The position numbers were made by a program, and so were the translations under genes. This document shows, in pieces, positions 27,275 to 35,445 of a stretch of 64,000 nt of DNA. This DNA comes from a bacterium (lineage in GTDB: Bacteria; Planctomycetota; Planctomycetia; Isosphaerales; Isosphaeraceae). The stretch covers positions 124,001-188,000 of the forward strand of contig WGMM01000008.1 in assembly GCA_016125085.1 (NCBI GenBank), given 5' to 3'. The notes beneath the pieces were generated by a model. The model made no database searches. It was not told where the DNA came from and was given only the letters and a program-made list of their open reading frames with translations. Within the stretch, counting starts at the first letter, position 1; every line of letters starts with the position of its first letter.

Positions 27275-27841
27275 ATGCGCAGACGACAATTCCTGGCGGC
27301 GGGTTACGGATTCCTGGCCGTTGCGGTTTCCGGGCGTTTCGGATTCGCCCAGGGCAAAAAGACGAGGACCGTCAATGGTGGCGGGTTGACGTTCGAGGTC
27401 CCGGAAGGCTGGAAGTCGACTCGCCCAGGCTCTCAGATGCGTCGCGCCCAGATCGCGATCCCGGCCGCGGAAGGCGACAAGGAAGACGGCGAATGCGTCC
27501 TGTTCGCATTTCCCGGCGGTGCGGGTACCGTCGATGCCAACATCGAACGCTGGGCCGGTCAATTCCGTACCGAAAGCGGCACTCCTCCGAAGCCGGTCGT
27601 GAAGAAAGCCAAAGGCAAGAACACAGACGTGACGGTCGTGGAAATCAAGGGCCGTTATGTGGCCCCGGTCGCACCGGGCAATCCCGAAACGGTGAACAAA
27701 CCCGGCTTCGTACTGCTGGGCGCAATCGCGGAAACGCCCGAAGTCTCCTACTTTCTGAAGGTAACAGGGCCAGAAAAGACGATGAAGGCCGCGGCTGCCG
27801 ATCTTGACGTCCTGATCGCATCGATGACCGTGGAAAAATAA
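27275..27841 (+). CDS. Exported hypothetical protein
   Basis: 188 residues from ATG at 27275, preceded by CGAGGG. The N-terminus MRRRQFLAAGYGFLAVAV is a signal sequence with Tat-like arginines, cleaved probably after FGFA. The mature part begins with FEVPEGWKSTRPGS, a beta-rich domain of about 150 residues also seen in other exported planctomycete proteins; I cannot name the family. No catalytic residues are obvious and there are no cysteines beyond one. It precedes the cytochrome c'-like gene by 157 bases and may share its transcript. Confidence 0.7.
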   Translation: MRRRQFLAAGYGFLAVAVSGRFGFAQGKKTRTVNGGGLTFEVPEGWKSTRPGSQMRRAQIAIPAAEGDKEDGECVLFAFPGGAGTVDANIERWAGQFRTESGTPPKPVVKKAKGKNTDVTVVEIKGRYVAPVAPGNPETVNKPGFVLLGAIAETPEVSYFLKVTGPEKTMKAAAADLDVLIASMTVEK

Positions 27842-27998
27842 GTCGAGGAATCCCGAAGTCGTGGATTCTCGGAAGATTCCGAAAAAAACGCTTGGACGTC
27901 TCGACCCGATCGGCTAATTTGCCGATGATGGCTATGCCATCGGTTCGTCCGGAATCGTACCGGCGAGCCGAACCCCGAGTATCGGAGAGTCATATATC

Positions 27999-28358
27999 AT
28001 GCGTTCCTGGAAAGCTTTCGCTCTGGCCTTCGTCGCCACCGCCACCATGATGCCCCTGACGATCGCCCAAGATGGCAAGGCCATCAAGAAGGCCATGAAA
28101 GAGGCCATGAAGGGCGGCCTGTGCAAGACGGTCGCCTCAGGCGGCGGCACTGCCGAAGATAAGAAGAAGCTTTACGAACTCTTCGCCGACATGTGTAAGG
28201 AAATGCCGCCGAAGGGCGACAAAGCCAGCTGGGACGAAAAAGCTGGTGCTCTGGCTTCGGCCGCCAAGGCCGTCGTCGACGGTAAGGAAGGCGCCACCGC
28301 CCAACTCAAGAAAGCCGCCAACTGCAAGTCGTGCCACGAAGCTCACAAGGGCGAGTGA
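27999..28358 (+). CDS. Exported monoheme cytochrome, c'-like
   Basis: 119 residues. Sec signal peptide (MRSWKAFALAFVATATMM, cleavage near IAQ). The mature chain is helical and lysine-rich, with a single heme site CKSCH at residues 109-113 close to the C-terminus, the position used by four-helix cytochromes c' and c556. Two other cysteines (CKTVA and MCKEM) are not in heme motifs. It probably carries electrons in the periplasm. A GGAGAG sequence lies before the ATG and a strong terminator follows the stop. Confidence 0.8.
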   Translation: MRSWKAFALAFVATATMMPLTIAQDGKAIKKAMKEAMKGGLCKTVASGGGTAEDKKKLYELFADMCKEMPPKGDKASWDEKAGALASAAKAVVDGKEGATAQLKKAANCKSCHEAHKGE

Positions 28359-28387
28359 CGTCGACTGGTCGGTATGCTGATCGACAT

Positions 28388-28424
28388 GACACGGGCGGTT
28401 TCCGAACCGTCCGTGTCTCTTTTT
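28388..28424 (+). terminator. Rho-independent terminator of the cytochrome gene
   Basis: A 13-bp stem (28388-28400 with 28405-28417, one G-U pair) closed by a TCCG tetraloop and followed by TCTTTTT, 30 bases after the stop. Confidence 0.85.
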
Positions 28425-28523
28425 ATCCAGAAGGCCGTTTCCACGGGTAATGGTTACTCCGCGGAACTTCCAACTCGTAAGAAAAGTACCCGCCTCGTAT
28501 TGAGACACTCAGGAACGCTATCA

Positions 28524-28563
28524 GAAGATCCTTCCCGGAACGCATATTCCAGGAAGGATCTTC
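28524..28563 (-). terminator. Perfect inverted repeat after the multiheme cytochrome gene
   Basis: GAAGATCCTTCC (28524-28535) and GGAAGGATCTTC (28552-28563), 12 perfect pairs with a 16-base loop, 31 bases beyond the minus-strand stop at 28594. There is no clear T-run, so termination is likely but not certain. Confidence 0.55.
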
Positions 28564-28593
28564 GCGATTCGGACCGGATTCCGGGTGACCGGA

Positions 28594-29928
28594 TCAGTCG
28601 TCGATCTTATGGAAGAATTTATCGCCCGGCGTCTTGATGTGGCAAACTTTGCAATCACGAATCACGCCCGAAAAGCCCTGCAGCAGATTCGCCTGCACAT
28701 TGTCGGCCTCCGTTACGGTCGGGGTAATCGCGTGAGGTGAGCCGTGGCATACGGCACAAGCGACCCCACCGTGCCCCTTGGAGTTACGGAAGAGCTTACC
28801 TGGCTCTTCGAAATCGAAATTGGGCTTGCGACTCTTGTGGCAGCTCGCACAGGAGGGCTCATCGACCCAGGGCCTGCGATTCACGTTCGCGACGGCAAAT
28901 TCGTCGCCATGGCAATTCACGCACGACATTCCCTTGGCCGAATGGATGTCACGCTGGCACTGAGTACGGTTGCCAGGGTGGCACGTATAACAGGTGTTCG
29001 CCCCTGTCAGCCGTATTTCCTGCATGCGTGGGGCATGCGCGCCGTGCATCGCGTGCGACATGCTCGGAATGCCAGGCTTTCCCGGCGCGCCGAGTGCGGG
29101 ATCCGCGTGGCAGCTCGCGCACAGAACCGGCTTGGAATTCATCAGATCGGTTCCGTGGAGCCGATCGTGGTCGGAAAGAATATCCGATTCGACCGTCATT
29201 CCCGGCGTGTTATGGCACGTGTTGCAGGCCATTTCGGTCGACACGGGAACGACCGTCTTCGTCCACGCCTGAATCGCATTGGTTTTGGCGTCGCGCAGCT
29301 CGACGGTCGCGAGCGGGAATGGATTGATCTCAGGCGGGTTGCCGTTGACAGGATCCATCCGGTCCGTCAACGGAATCCCTGATGCTTCCCATTGCCTTTC
29401 GGCTCGCAGCGGTACCATAAAACCCGTAAGTCCGTTGCCCGTGAGACCGACATTCGCAGGCAGATTGACGCCGAAGAGCTTCAGCGAATAATCCCAGAAA
29501 TCGGTTTTGATGGAGGAAACGGTATTCCCCGGGATGAAGTAGTTCACCTTCAGTGATGTCGAAGAACTGATGATCTTGGGTTCTTCCCCGCGCTGAATGA
29601 CGGTCGCACGTACCGTATTGTAGGGCGGCAGCAGGCAAAACTCGCCGAAAGTCGGGTTCATGCAGTGCATGCCCAGGTCGTTATACGCCATCATGACGTA
29701 TTTCGAACCGACTGCAGGGGCAGTCTTCGGCACCGGTTGTTTCGGCTTGCTCGAAGACGTACGAATCGTAGAGGATTCATGCGAATCCCGAGTTTTTACG
29801 GCGAATCGCGCCGATGGACGGGCTTTTCTGGCGGCACCTCTGCCGAAGGTTGCCGGCAAAAGCCATGGAAGGCTCAGAGCGAGCGCCCCAAAGAGCAAGC
29901 TCGCAGTCGTGATACGTAATCTGCTCAT
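28594..29928 (-). CDS. Exported seven-heme c-type cytochrome
   Basis: 444 residues. Hydrophobic signal at 5-28 (LFGALALSLPWLLPA). The N-terminal part (about 75-230) is a beta-rich domain with the conserved opening YNDLGMHCM; the C-terminal half carries seven CxxCH motifs at Cys 235, 270, 313, 336, 360, 391 and 426. Such proteins are periplasmic or outer-surface electron carriers; the oxidant or reductant is unknown. AAGGAA lies at good distance before the ATG. It is divergent from resB-ccsA, whose products would be needed for attaching its hemes. Confidence 0.88.
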   Translation of the reverse strand: MSRLRITTASLLFGALALSLPWLLPATFGRGAARKARPSARFAVKTRDSHESSTIRTSSSKPKQPVPKTAPAVGSKYVMMAYNDLGMHCMNPTFGEFCLLPPYNTVRATVIQRGEEPKIISSSTSLKVNYFIPGNTVSSIKTDFWDYSLKLFGVNLPANVGLTGNGLTGFMVPLRAERQWEASGIPLTDRMDPVNGNPPEINPFPLATVELRDAKTNAIQAWTKTVVPVSTEMACNTCHNTPGMTVESDILSDHDRLHGTDLMNSKPVLCASCHADPALGAPGKPGIPSMSHAMHGAHAPRMQEIRLTGANTCYTCHPGNRTQCQRDIHSAKGMSCVNCHGDEFAVANVNRRPWVDEPSCASCHKSRKPNFDFEEPGKLFRNSKGHGGVACAVCHGSPHAITPTVTEADNVQANLLQGFSGVIRDCKVCHIKTPGDKFFHKIDD

Positions 29929-30365
29929 GTCGATTTCCTTCTGCTTTCGAAAACTCGAAATCCCTACGTCCTACCCCCTCGAAGAAAGGCAAGTTCGACG
30001 TTGATTTTCCGAGTATCGAGTCCGGTCTGAAAAGGAGACACGCAGAGTATAACTATGTACTCATAAAAAAATACACTTTACCGATATGATTATCGCTTTT
30101 TTTTAGAAAACCCATGCGGCCGAACAGATTTCCATCCCGTCGTCCGCTTGAATCGCATCATCGACCTGAAACCATTAACCCCTTTTATTCCAATGACTTG
30201 CAAAGATATTCAAGCGAAATACCGCTCAAAATTCATCGAATTCGCTGAGCGATTCCATGTGGTCTGGGGTTGCGGAACCGCTTAGAATGATGATGTACTG
30301 AATGACCCGCCCCTAGAGTTCTCCGAACTCGCGGTCACGTACGGCCGTGTCACAGACGATCGAAA
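29929..30365. other. Divergent control region between the seven-heme cytochrome and resB
   Basis: 437 bases without a gene. The stretch 30045-30112 is strikingly AT-rich for this genome and probably holds promoter elements. It includes a small hairpin followed by eight T residues (listed separately). No binding site can be named. Confidence 0.5.
30082..30104 (+). other. AT-rich hairpin followed by T8
   Basis: CGATA (30082-30086), loop TGAT, TATCG (30091-30095), then C and eight T. Reads as a weak intrinsic terminator on the plus strand, but no gene lies upstream on that strand since the preceding gene is divergent. It could end a short leader or small RNA, or be promoter DNA by chance. Confidence 0.35.
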
Positions 30366-32453
30366 ATGGCCAAATCCAAGAAGATTCCCAAGCCCATAAA
30401 AGAAACGACGCCCGCACCTGAAGCGAGTGTCCCCGCCCGCGTACCGATCAAGGAACGCCCAGGGTTCTTTTATGACGTCTATCGATTCCTCGCGTCGCTC
30501 AAGCTCGCCGTCATCGGCCTGTCCTCACTGGCTGCGATTCTGGCATACGCGACCTTCTACGAGTCCTGGTACGGCACCGAGGCCGCCAGGCAATACGTCT
30601 ATCGCAGCCCTGTTTTCTACATCATCAACCTTCTTCTTTTCGTCAATATCCTTTGCGCGGCCACCATTCGTTACCCATGGAAGCGGCATCAGACGGGCTT
30701 CGTCGTCACGCACCTGGGCCTGCTGACGCTGATCATCGGTTCGCTGATCAGCCAGAAGTTCACGGACGACGGCCAACTCGGCCTGACCGAAGGCGAAACG
30801 TCCCGGCAATTGATGCGTTCGCAGCAGCCGCTTATCCGTGTGCGGGTGCCGGAAAAGGATGATTCAGGCCGGCTCACCGCGATGCAGGAATACGAGCTGG
30901 ATCTCTTCCCGGGAGCTTTCCCCTGGATTCCGGGCCGGACCGAAAAAGTGACGCAGTCGGGCGATCCGTTCCAGTTCGAGGTGATCGGCTTCCTGCCGGA
31001 GGCCAAGCCTCAGTTCGAACATCAGTCCGTGCCCGACGGATTGCCCATGATCGACGCTCATCTGCTGATCGCGGCTCCGAATCAACTTCAGGCACAGGAC
31101 GTTCTTGACGACGGTGTCGGGCGCTGGCTCAAGGCGGATGCCCGCTTCGGCCGGGTCGCGCGTTCGATCGGCCCGGCGACGATCGCATTTCAGTTCGTAC
31201 CAGCGAACGATCCCGACTTGGCCGCGAAGGTCGCTGACTTTCTCGCCCCGCCGAAGCTCTCCACACCCGACGGCACGGCAAGGCTGCATTACGTCGACAA
31301 AGCGGGCAAAAACAGAACCTTCGATTGGGTCGTGGACGGAAAGCCCCGAAAGGAAACGCTTCCCGAGAGCGATATCACCGTCGAATACCTGCGAACTCAG
31401 GAAGGCGGCATCGTTCTGGATATGCCGACGCGTCTGGGTGGGCAAGCCGGCGGTTCGAGCGACCTGCTCTTCGACGCCACCGGCGAGGAGAATCTTGGTA
31501 TCGTTCGATTCAAGGTCACGAAGGGCGATGGCCCGGCTTACGACCATTACGGCTGGCCCGACCTCGTCCAGGCTCCCAGCCTCGTCCCCGGCGACGCTAA
31601 CAAAGGCGGCATGCAAATCGTCCGCATTTCGTATCTCAGGCCTCGGCCCCAGGGGCTATTCGGTTATGTCGAAGTGCTGGGCACGGGCGACGGTAAGCTC
31701 TATTACCGCGTCTTCGGCCGCGAAGGTTTCCGCACGGCGGCCGAGCTGAAGAAGGGCGAAACCATTCAGGCCTTCGCTGGCGGCGGCGGGATGACGGGAA
31801 AGCTGCGGGTGGACGACTTCCTGCCCAGCGGCCAGGAAAAACTGGTCTATATTCCTGCGAACCTGCCGGTTGGGCAGAAGGGTAACGGCCTGGCCGCCAT
31901 TCATGCGAAAATGACGGTCGATGGCCAGGAGAAGGACTTCTGGGTGCGCCGATCACCGGACCTGAAACCGCTCTACCAATCCGTCCGGTTCGGTGAAGAT
32001 GTCTATGAAGTTGCCTACGACATGGACAGGATGGACCTGGACTTCGAAATCAAGCTGGTCGATTTCGAAATGGATGTCGATCCGGGCACGGCACAGGCCG
32101 CGACCTACGAGAGTCGCATCGAACTGACCGATTCCAGAGAACGTATCAACCGCAAGCCGGTCACGATCGCGATGAACGAACCGCTGATCTGGCGGGGATA
32201 TACGTTTTATCAGTCGAACTACATTCCCGTCGAGGACGGCAACGGCCGTCGTACAGGGGAATTCATCTCGGTGTTCCAGGTCCGCCATGACCGGGTCTGG
32301 GGCATCACGTATCTTGGCTGTCTGATCATCGTCATCGGGATTTTTCTCCAGTTCTACATGAAGAGCGGGCCGTTCAAGCCTCGCTCGACCGCCGCCGGGC
32401 GGATGGCCCCGGCGCCCGTTCCGGGCAAGCGTCAATTGGAGCCCACGCAATGA
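30366..32453 (+). CDS. resB: Cytochrome c biogenesis protein ResB (Ccs1)
   Basis: 695 residues, longer than many ResB proteins. Three spans in the N-terminal 140 residues (LAVIGLSSLAAILAYATFY, VFYIINLLLFVNILCAATI, TGFVVTHLGLLTLIIGSLI), a large extracytoplasmic domain (about 145-640) and a last span (GITYLGCLIIVIGIFLQFY). The end of the large domain has NEPLIWRGYTFYQSNY, characteristic of ResB. With CcsA it forms the system II complex that exports heme and attaches it to CxxCH motifs. Its stop overlaps the ccsA start by four bases, so translation is coupled. Confidence 0.9.
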   Translation: MAKSKKIPKPIKETTPAPEASVPARVPIKERPGFFYDVYRFLASLKLAVIGLSSLAAILAYATFYESWYGTEAARQYVYRSPVFYIINLLLFVNILCAATIRYPWKRHQTGFVVTHLGLLTLIIGSLISQKFTDDGQLGLTEGETSRQLMRSQQPLIRVRVPEKDDSGRLTAMQEYELDLFPGAFPWIPGRTEKVTQSGDPFQFEVIGFLPEAKPQFEHQSVPDGLPMIDAHLLIAAPNQLQAQDVLDDGVGRWLKADARFGRVARSIGPATIAFQFVPANDPDLAAKVADFLAPPKLSTPDGTARLHYVDKAGKNRTFDWVVDGKPRKETLPESDITVEYLRTQEGGIVLDMPTRLGGQAGGSSDLLFDATGEENLGIVRFKVTKGDGPAYDHYGWPDLVQAPSLVPGDANKGGMQIVRISYLRPRPQGLFGYVEVLGTGDGKLYYRVFGREGFRTAAELKKGETIQAFAGGGGMTGKLRVDDFLPSGQEKLVYIPANLPVGQKGNGLAAIHAKMTVDGQEKDFWVRRSPDLKPLYQSVRFGEDVYEVAYDMDRMDLDFEIKLVDFEMDVDPGTAQAATYESRIELTDSRERINRKPVTIAMNEPLIWRGYTFYQSNYIPVEDGNGRRTGEFISVFQVRHDRVWGITYLGCLIIVIGIFLQFYMKSGPFKPRSTAAGRMAPAPVPGKRQLEPTQ

Positions 32454-35167
32454 TGTTCCCGCTTCGATCCTTCTTCGGCACAGGCGCTCGATCTGTTGCC
32501 GGTTCTCGCTTCGTGACCGCGCGAAGCGTCGTTTGGAGTCTGATCGCCGGCCTGGCCGCGAATCAGGCCGCGATCGGTGCCGATGAGGCCTATGCCGACA
32601 AACTGGGCGATATCGCCGTTATGGAAGCCGGGCGGATCAAACCCCTGGATACCGTCGCCCGCCACGAAACCAAGCAAATCTATGGCCGCGAAACGATCAA
32701 AGTGACAGGCCCGGACGGCAAAGTTCGCGCCTGGGGCCCAGTCGCGGCATTCATCGACTGGCAAATGCCGACCCGTGACGCCTACTGGGACGAACAACCG
32801 TTCATCCTGGCAGAGTTCGTTCCGTTCAAGGAGCTTGTCCTGGCTGATGCCGTGAAAGCCTCCATTCGCGCGGCGATCGACGACTCTGCCACCGATGCGG
32901 CAGCCAAAACGGCTCTTGAACCGTTCACCAAGGCTGAAACCGTTAACCACGAATCGTTTCGGCGCGTCCTCGCCAGCGTGAAATTACCCGAAGCCCGGAA
33001 GACGGAACTGGAATCGTTCGCTCGCAAGCTTGATGCCGGCACCAAGTGGCTTTCGCCCAAAGACCTGGAAAATGCGACGGTTAGCGTCGATGGCATGAAG
33101 ATCCCATTCCAGGACTGGTTCCGGAATCTCGTCCGCAAGAAGAACGGCGGACAGATGGGCGATTATCAGACCAAGCTCACCGAACTCGAAAATCGTGCCT
33201 ACGAAGTCGGCGGCAGGCTCGCACACTACAAGGCGATTCGGGATCGTACCGGGATCGGATCGAACCCGGTCTATGCAGCGATTCCTCGCCCAGGCTCCGA
33301 GAATTACGTCAAGTTCGCTGGCGATTCACTGAAAAAGGCCATCGAAGGCTCGGATACGGCCTTGAGCCCACTCCAGAAGGACACCCTTTCCGCAACTGAG
33401 AGCTATTTCGAAAACGTTCCCAATTCGGACCGTGCCCTGCCAGGAACGAAACCCGAATTCGACCGCAAGTTTTCGAGCTGGCTGAGTGGCCGTTCGCCCT
33501 GGATTCCGCTGTTCACTCTGATCGAATCGGACGAGGCGGATCTCGTCGCGGCCGGCTTCCCCAGCGACAAGTCCGCAGCCGTTCGAGACACCTTCCGGAC
33601 GCTCGAAGCCGAGTCTCAGAAGGATTCAGGCATCACCGAAGCCAGTGCCGCGGCCTTCGCCGCCGCTGTGCGTGGGCTTGGCGAGTCCGTCGGCGGTGGC
33701 CATTACCCAAGTGTCGCGACACTGTCACGCGAAACCCACTTCAACAAGTTCGCCCCCTTCTTCAAGGCTCCTTCCGTCTACGGCACAGGGCTGCTACTGC
33801 TGCTGCTGAGCCTTGTCTTCACCGGCATCGGCGAATCTTCGAAGGGCTTTTTCTCGCTGGCAGGCAAGCTCACGTACTGGTCCGGCATGGCGGCGTTCGT
33901 CGGCGGTATCCTGCTCGAAATTTATGGCTTCTACCTGCGGGTGAAGATTTCGGGCTGGGCGCCGGTGACGAACATGTACGAAACGGTCATCTGGGTCGCC
34001 CTGGTGACGGCCGTTCTCGGCCTGATGATGGAACTGATCTACCGCAAGATCTACACGGCGACCGCCGCTTGCGGCGTGGCCCTGCTGGCGACCCTGCTGG
34101 CGGCCAATGTCAGCCTGCTCGACCCCGAGATCCGTAGCCTTCAGCCGGTCCTTCGTTCGAACTACTGGCTGACGATTCACGTGCTCACGATCGTCTCCAG
34201 CTATGCTGCGTTCGCCCTGGCTCTCGGCCTCGGGCTGCTCGCGACATTCTATTACCTCACCGGTACCTATCGCACCAGTCCCGGGCTGTTCGCTCTTTCC
34301 CTGCCTGGCCTGGTGGGTTTGCCTGCGATGGCGTTCGGCTACATGGCCGTTTCCGGTTCCGCGGGTGAATTCGTGAAATCCGAAACTGGCTTCTATCTGT
34401 CGTTCCTCGTGGCTCTCGCCGGGATGACGATGGTCATCGGCTCGATTTCGGCCGTGGCGGGCGAATTGCTTGCCCGTGTCCTGTTACGGCGTTACCAGAC
34501 TGTGCATTCAGCCGAATCTCGCGTTGAAATGGCCGCCATCGAAGAACAGGAAGCCTTGCTCCGATCGGCATCGACGATTTCCGCTTTTCAGGCCGATGGC
34601 TCTTCCGTCGCCGTGCTGGATCCGCCATCCACTGCGACGATCGCCCGACAGCAAAAGCCGGCAGATCTGCTGAATAAAGTGCGTGGCGAGTCGACCCACG
34701 CCCCTGAGCCTGTTACGCCCCGCGAAGCCGCCATGCGTGAAACCGCGGCGCGCATCAAGCCGCTTTCGAACTTCATCTATCGGGCCATGCAGGTTGGCGT
34801 GCTTCTGGTCGCCGCAGGCACGATTCTCGGCGGCGTCTGGGCCGATTACTCCTGGGGCCGGTTCTGGGGCTGGGATCCCAAGGAAGTCTGGGCCCTGATC
34901 GTGCTCGTAGTTTACCTCGTGCCCCTGCACGGGCGGTTCGCCGGCTGGTTCAATACCTTCAGCCTCGTGGCATCCTCCGTCGTCTGCTTCATGAGCGTGA
35001 TGATGGCCTGGTACGGCGTGAACTTCGTACTCGGCGTCGGTCTGCATAGCTATGGCTTCGTCGAAGGTGGCAGCCAGGGTGTTGTCATTACGGCGTGCTT
35101 CGCCGTGTGTGCGCTCGTCGCCGGAGCCTGGTGGCGTCGGTATCTGGCACAGGTACGACCCGCCTGA
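32450..35167 (+). CDS. ccsA: Cytochrome c biogenesis protein CcsA/ResC with long N-terminal extension
   Basis: 905 residues. A signal-like hydrophobic N-terminus is followed by about 400 residues of extracytoplasmic, largely helical sequence, then about eight membrane spans starting near residue 445. The heme-handling WWD motif is clear: WGRFWGWDPKEVWALI (near residue 803), with histidines in flanking spans (TIHVLT, LHGRFAGW). Standard CcsA is only about 300-400 residues, so the N-terminal region is an addition, seen in some planctomycetes and Bacteroidetes-type fusions. The protein holds heme for attachment to apocytochromes together with ResB. A strong terminator follows. Confidence 0.92.
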   Translation: MMFPLRSFFGTGARSVAGSRFVTARSVVWSLIAGLAANQAAIGADEAYADKLGDIAVMEAGRIKPLDTVARHETKQIYGRETIKVTGPDGKVRAWGPVAAFIDWQMPTRDAYWDEQPFILAEFVPFKELVLADAVKASIRAAIDDSATDAAAKTALEPFTKAETVNHESFRRVLASVKLPEARKTELESFARKLDAGTKWLSPKDLENATVSVDGMKIPFQDWFRNLVRKKNGGQMGDYQTKLTELENRAYEVGGRLAHYKAIRDRTGIGSNPVYAAIPRPGSENYVKFAGDSLKKAIEGSDTALSPLQKDTLSATESYFENVPNSDRALPGTKPEFDRKFSSWLSGRSPWIPLFTLIESDEADLVAAGFPSDKSAAVRDTFRTLEAESQKDSGITEASAAAFAAAVRGLGESVGGGHYPSVATLSRETHFNKFAPFFKAPSVYGTGLLLLLLSLVFTGIGESSKGFFSLAGKLTYWSGMAAFVGGILLEIYGFYLRVKISGWAPVTNMYETVIWVALVTAVLGLMMELIYRKIYTATAACGVALLATLLAANVSLLDPEIRSLQPVLRSNYWLTIHVLTIVSSYAAFALALGLGLLATFYYLTGTYRTSPGLFALSLPGLVGLPAMAFGYMAVSGSAGEFVKSETGFYLSFLVALAGMTMVIGSISAVAGELLARVLLRRYQTVHSAESRVEMAAIEEQEALLRSASTISAFQADGSSVAVLDPPSTATIARQQKPADLLNKVRGESTHAPEPVTPREAAMRETAARIKPLSNFIYRAMQVGVLLVAAGTILGGVWADYSWGRFWGWDPKEVWALIVLVVYLVPLHGRFAGWFNTFSLVASSVVCFMSVMMAWYGVNFVLGVGLHSYGFVEGGSQGVVITACFAVCALVAGAWWRRYLAQVRPA

Positions 35168-35204
35168 CCTGTCTTCGATTGGCCATATTCACGAAAATCC
35201 GCAC

Positions 35205-35232
35205 AAAGCCCGTTCTTCGGAACGGGCTTTTT
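35205..35232 (+). terminator. Rho-independent terminator of resB-ccsA
   Basis: AAAGCCCGTTC (35205-35215), TTCG loop, GAACGGGCTTT (35220-35230) and further T; 11 perfect pairs, 37 bases after the ccsA stop. Confidence 0.92.
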
Positions 35233-35445
35233 CGTTCCCGGCATTCGAAAAACCATGCCTGAACGGAATCCCCGGCTTTCGCGGAAGTTCCGGAATTCGA
35301 AAGGAATCGCCGGCAATTCGGCTTTGCTTCGGTACCTCGCATTTGTTATCACATGAATTGACGACCAAGCTGCAACGACGCTGCCGAATCGACCCGCCCC
35401 CTGCCCTTCGCAGCCTAGTCTCCTCCGATCTCAGGACCTATTCCC

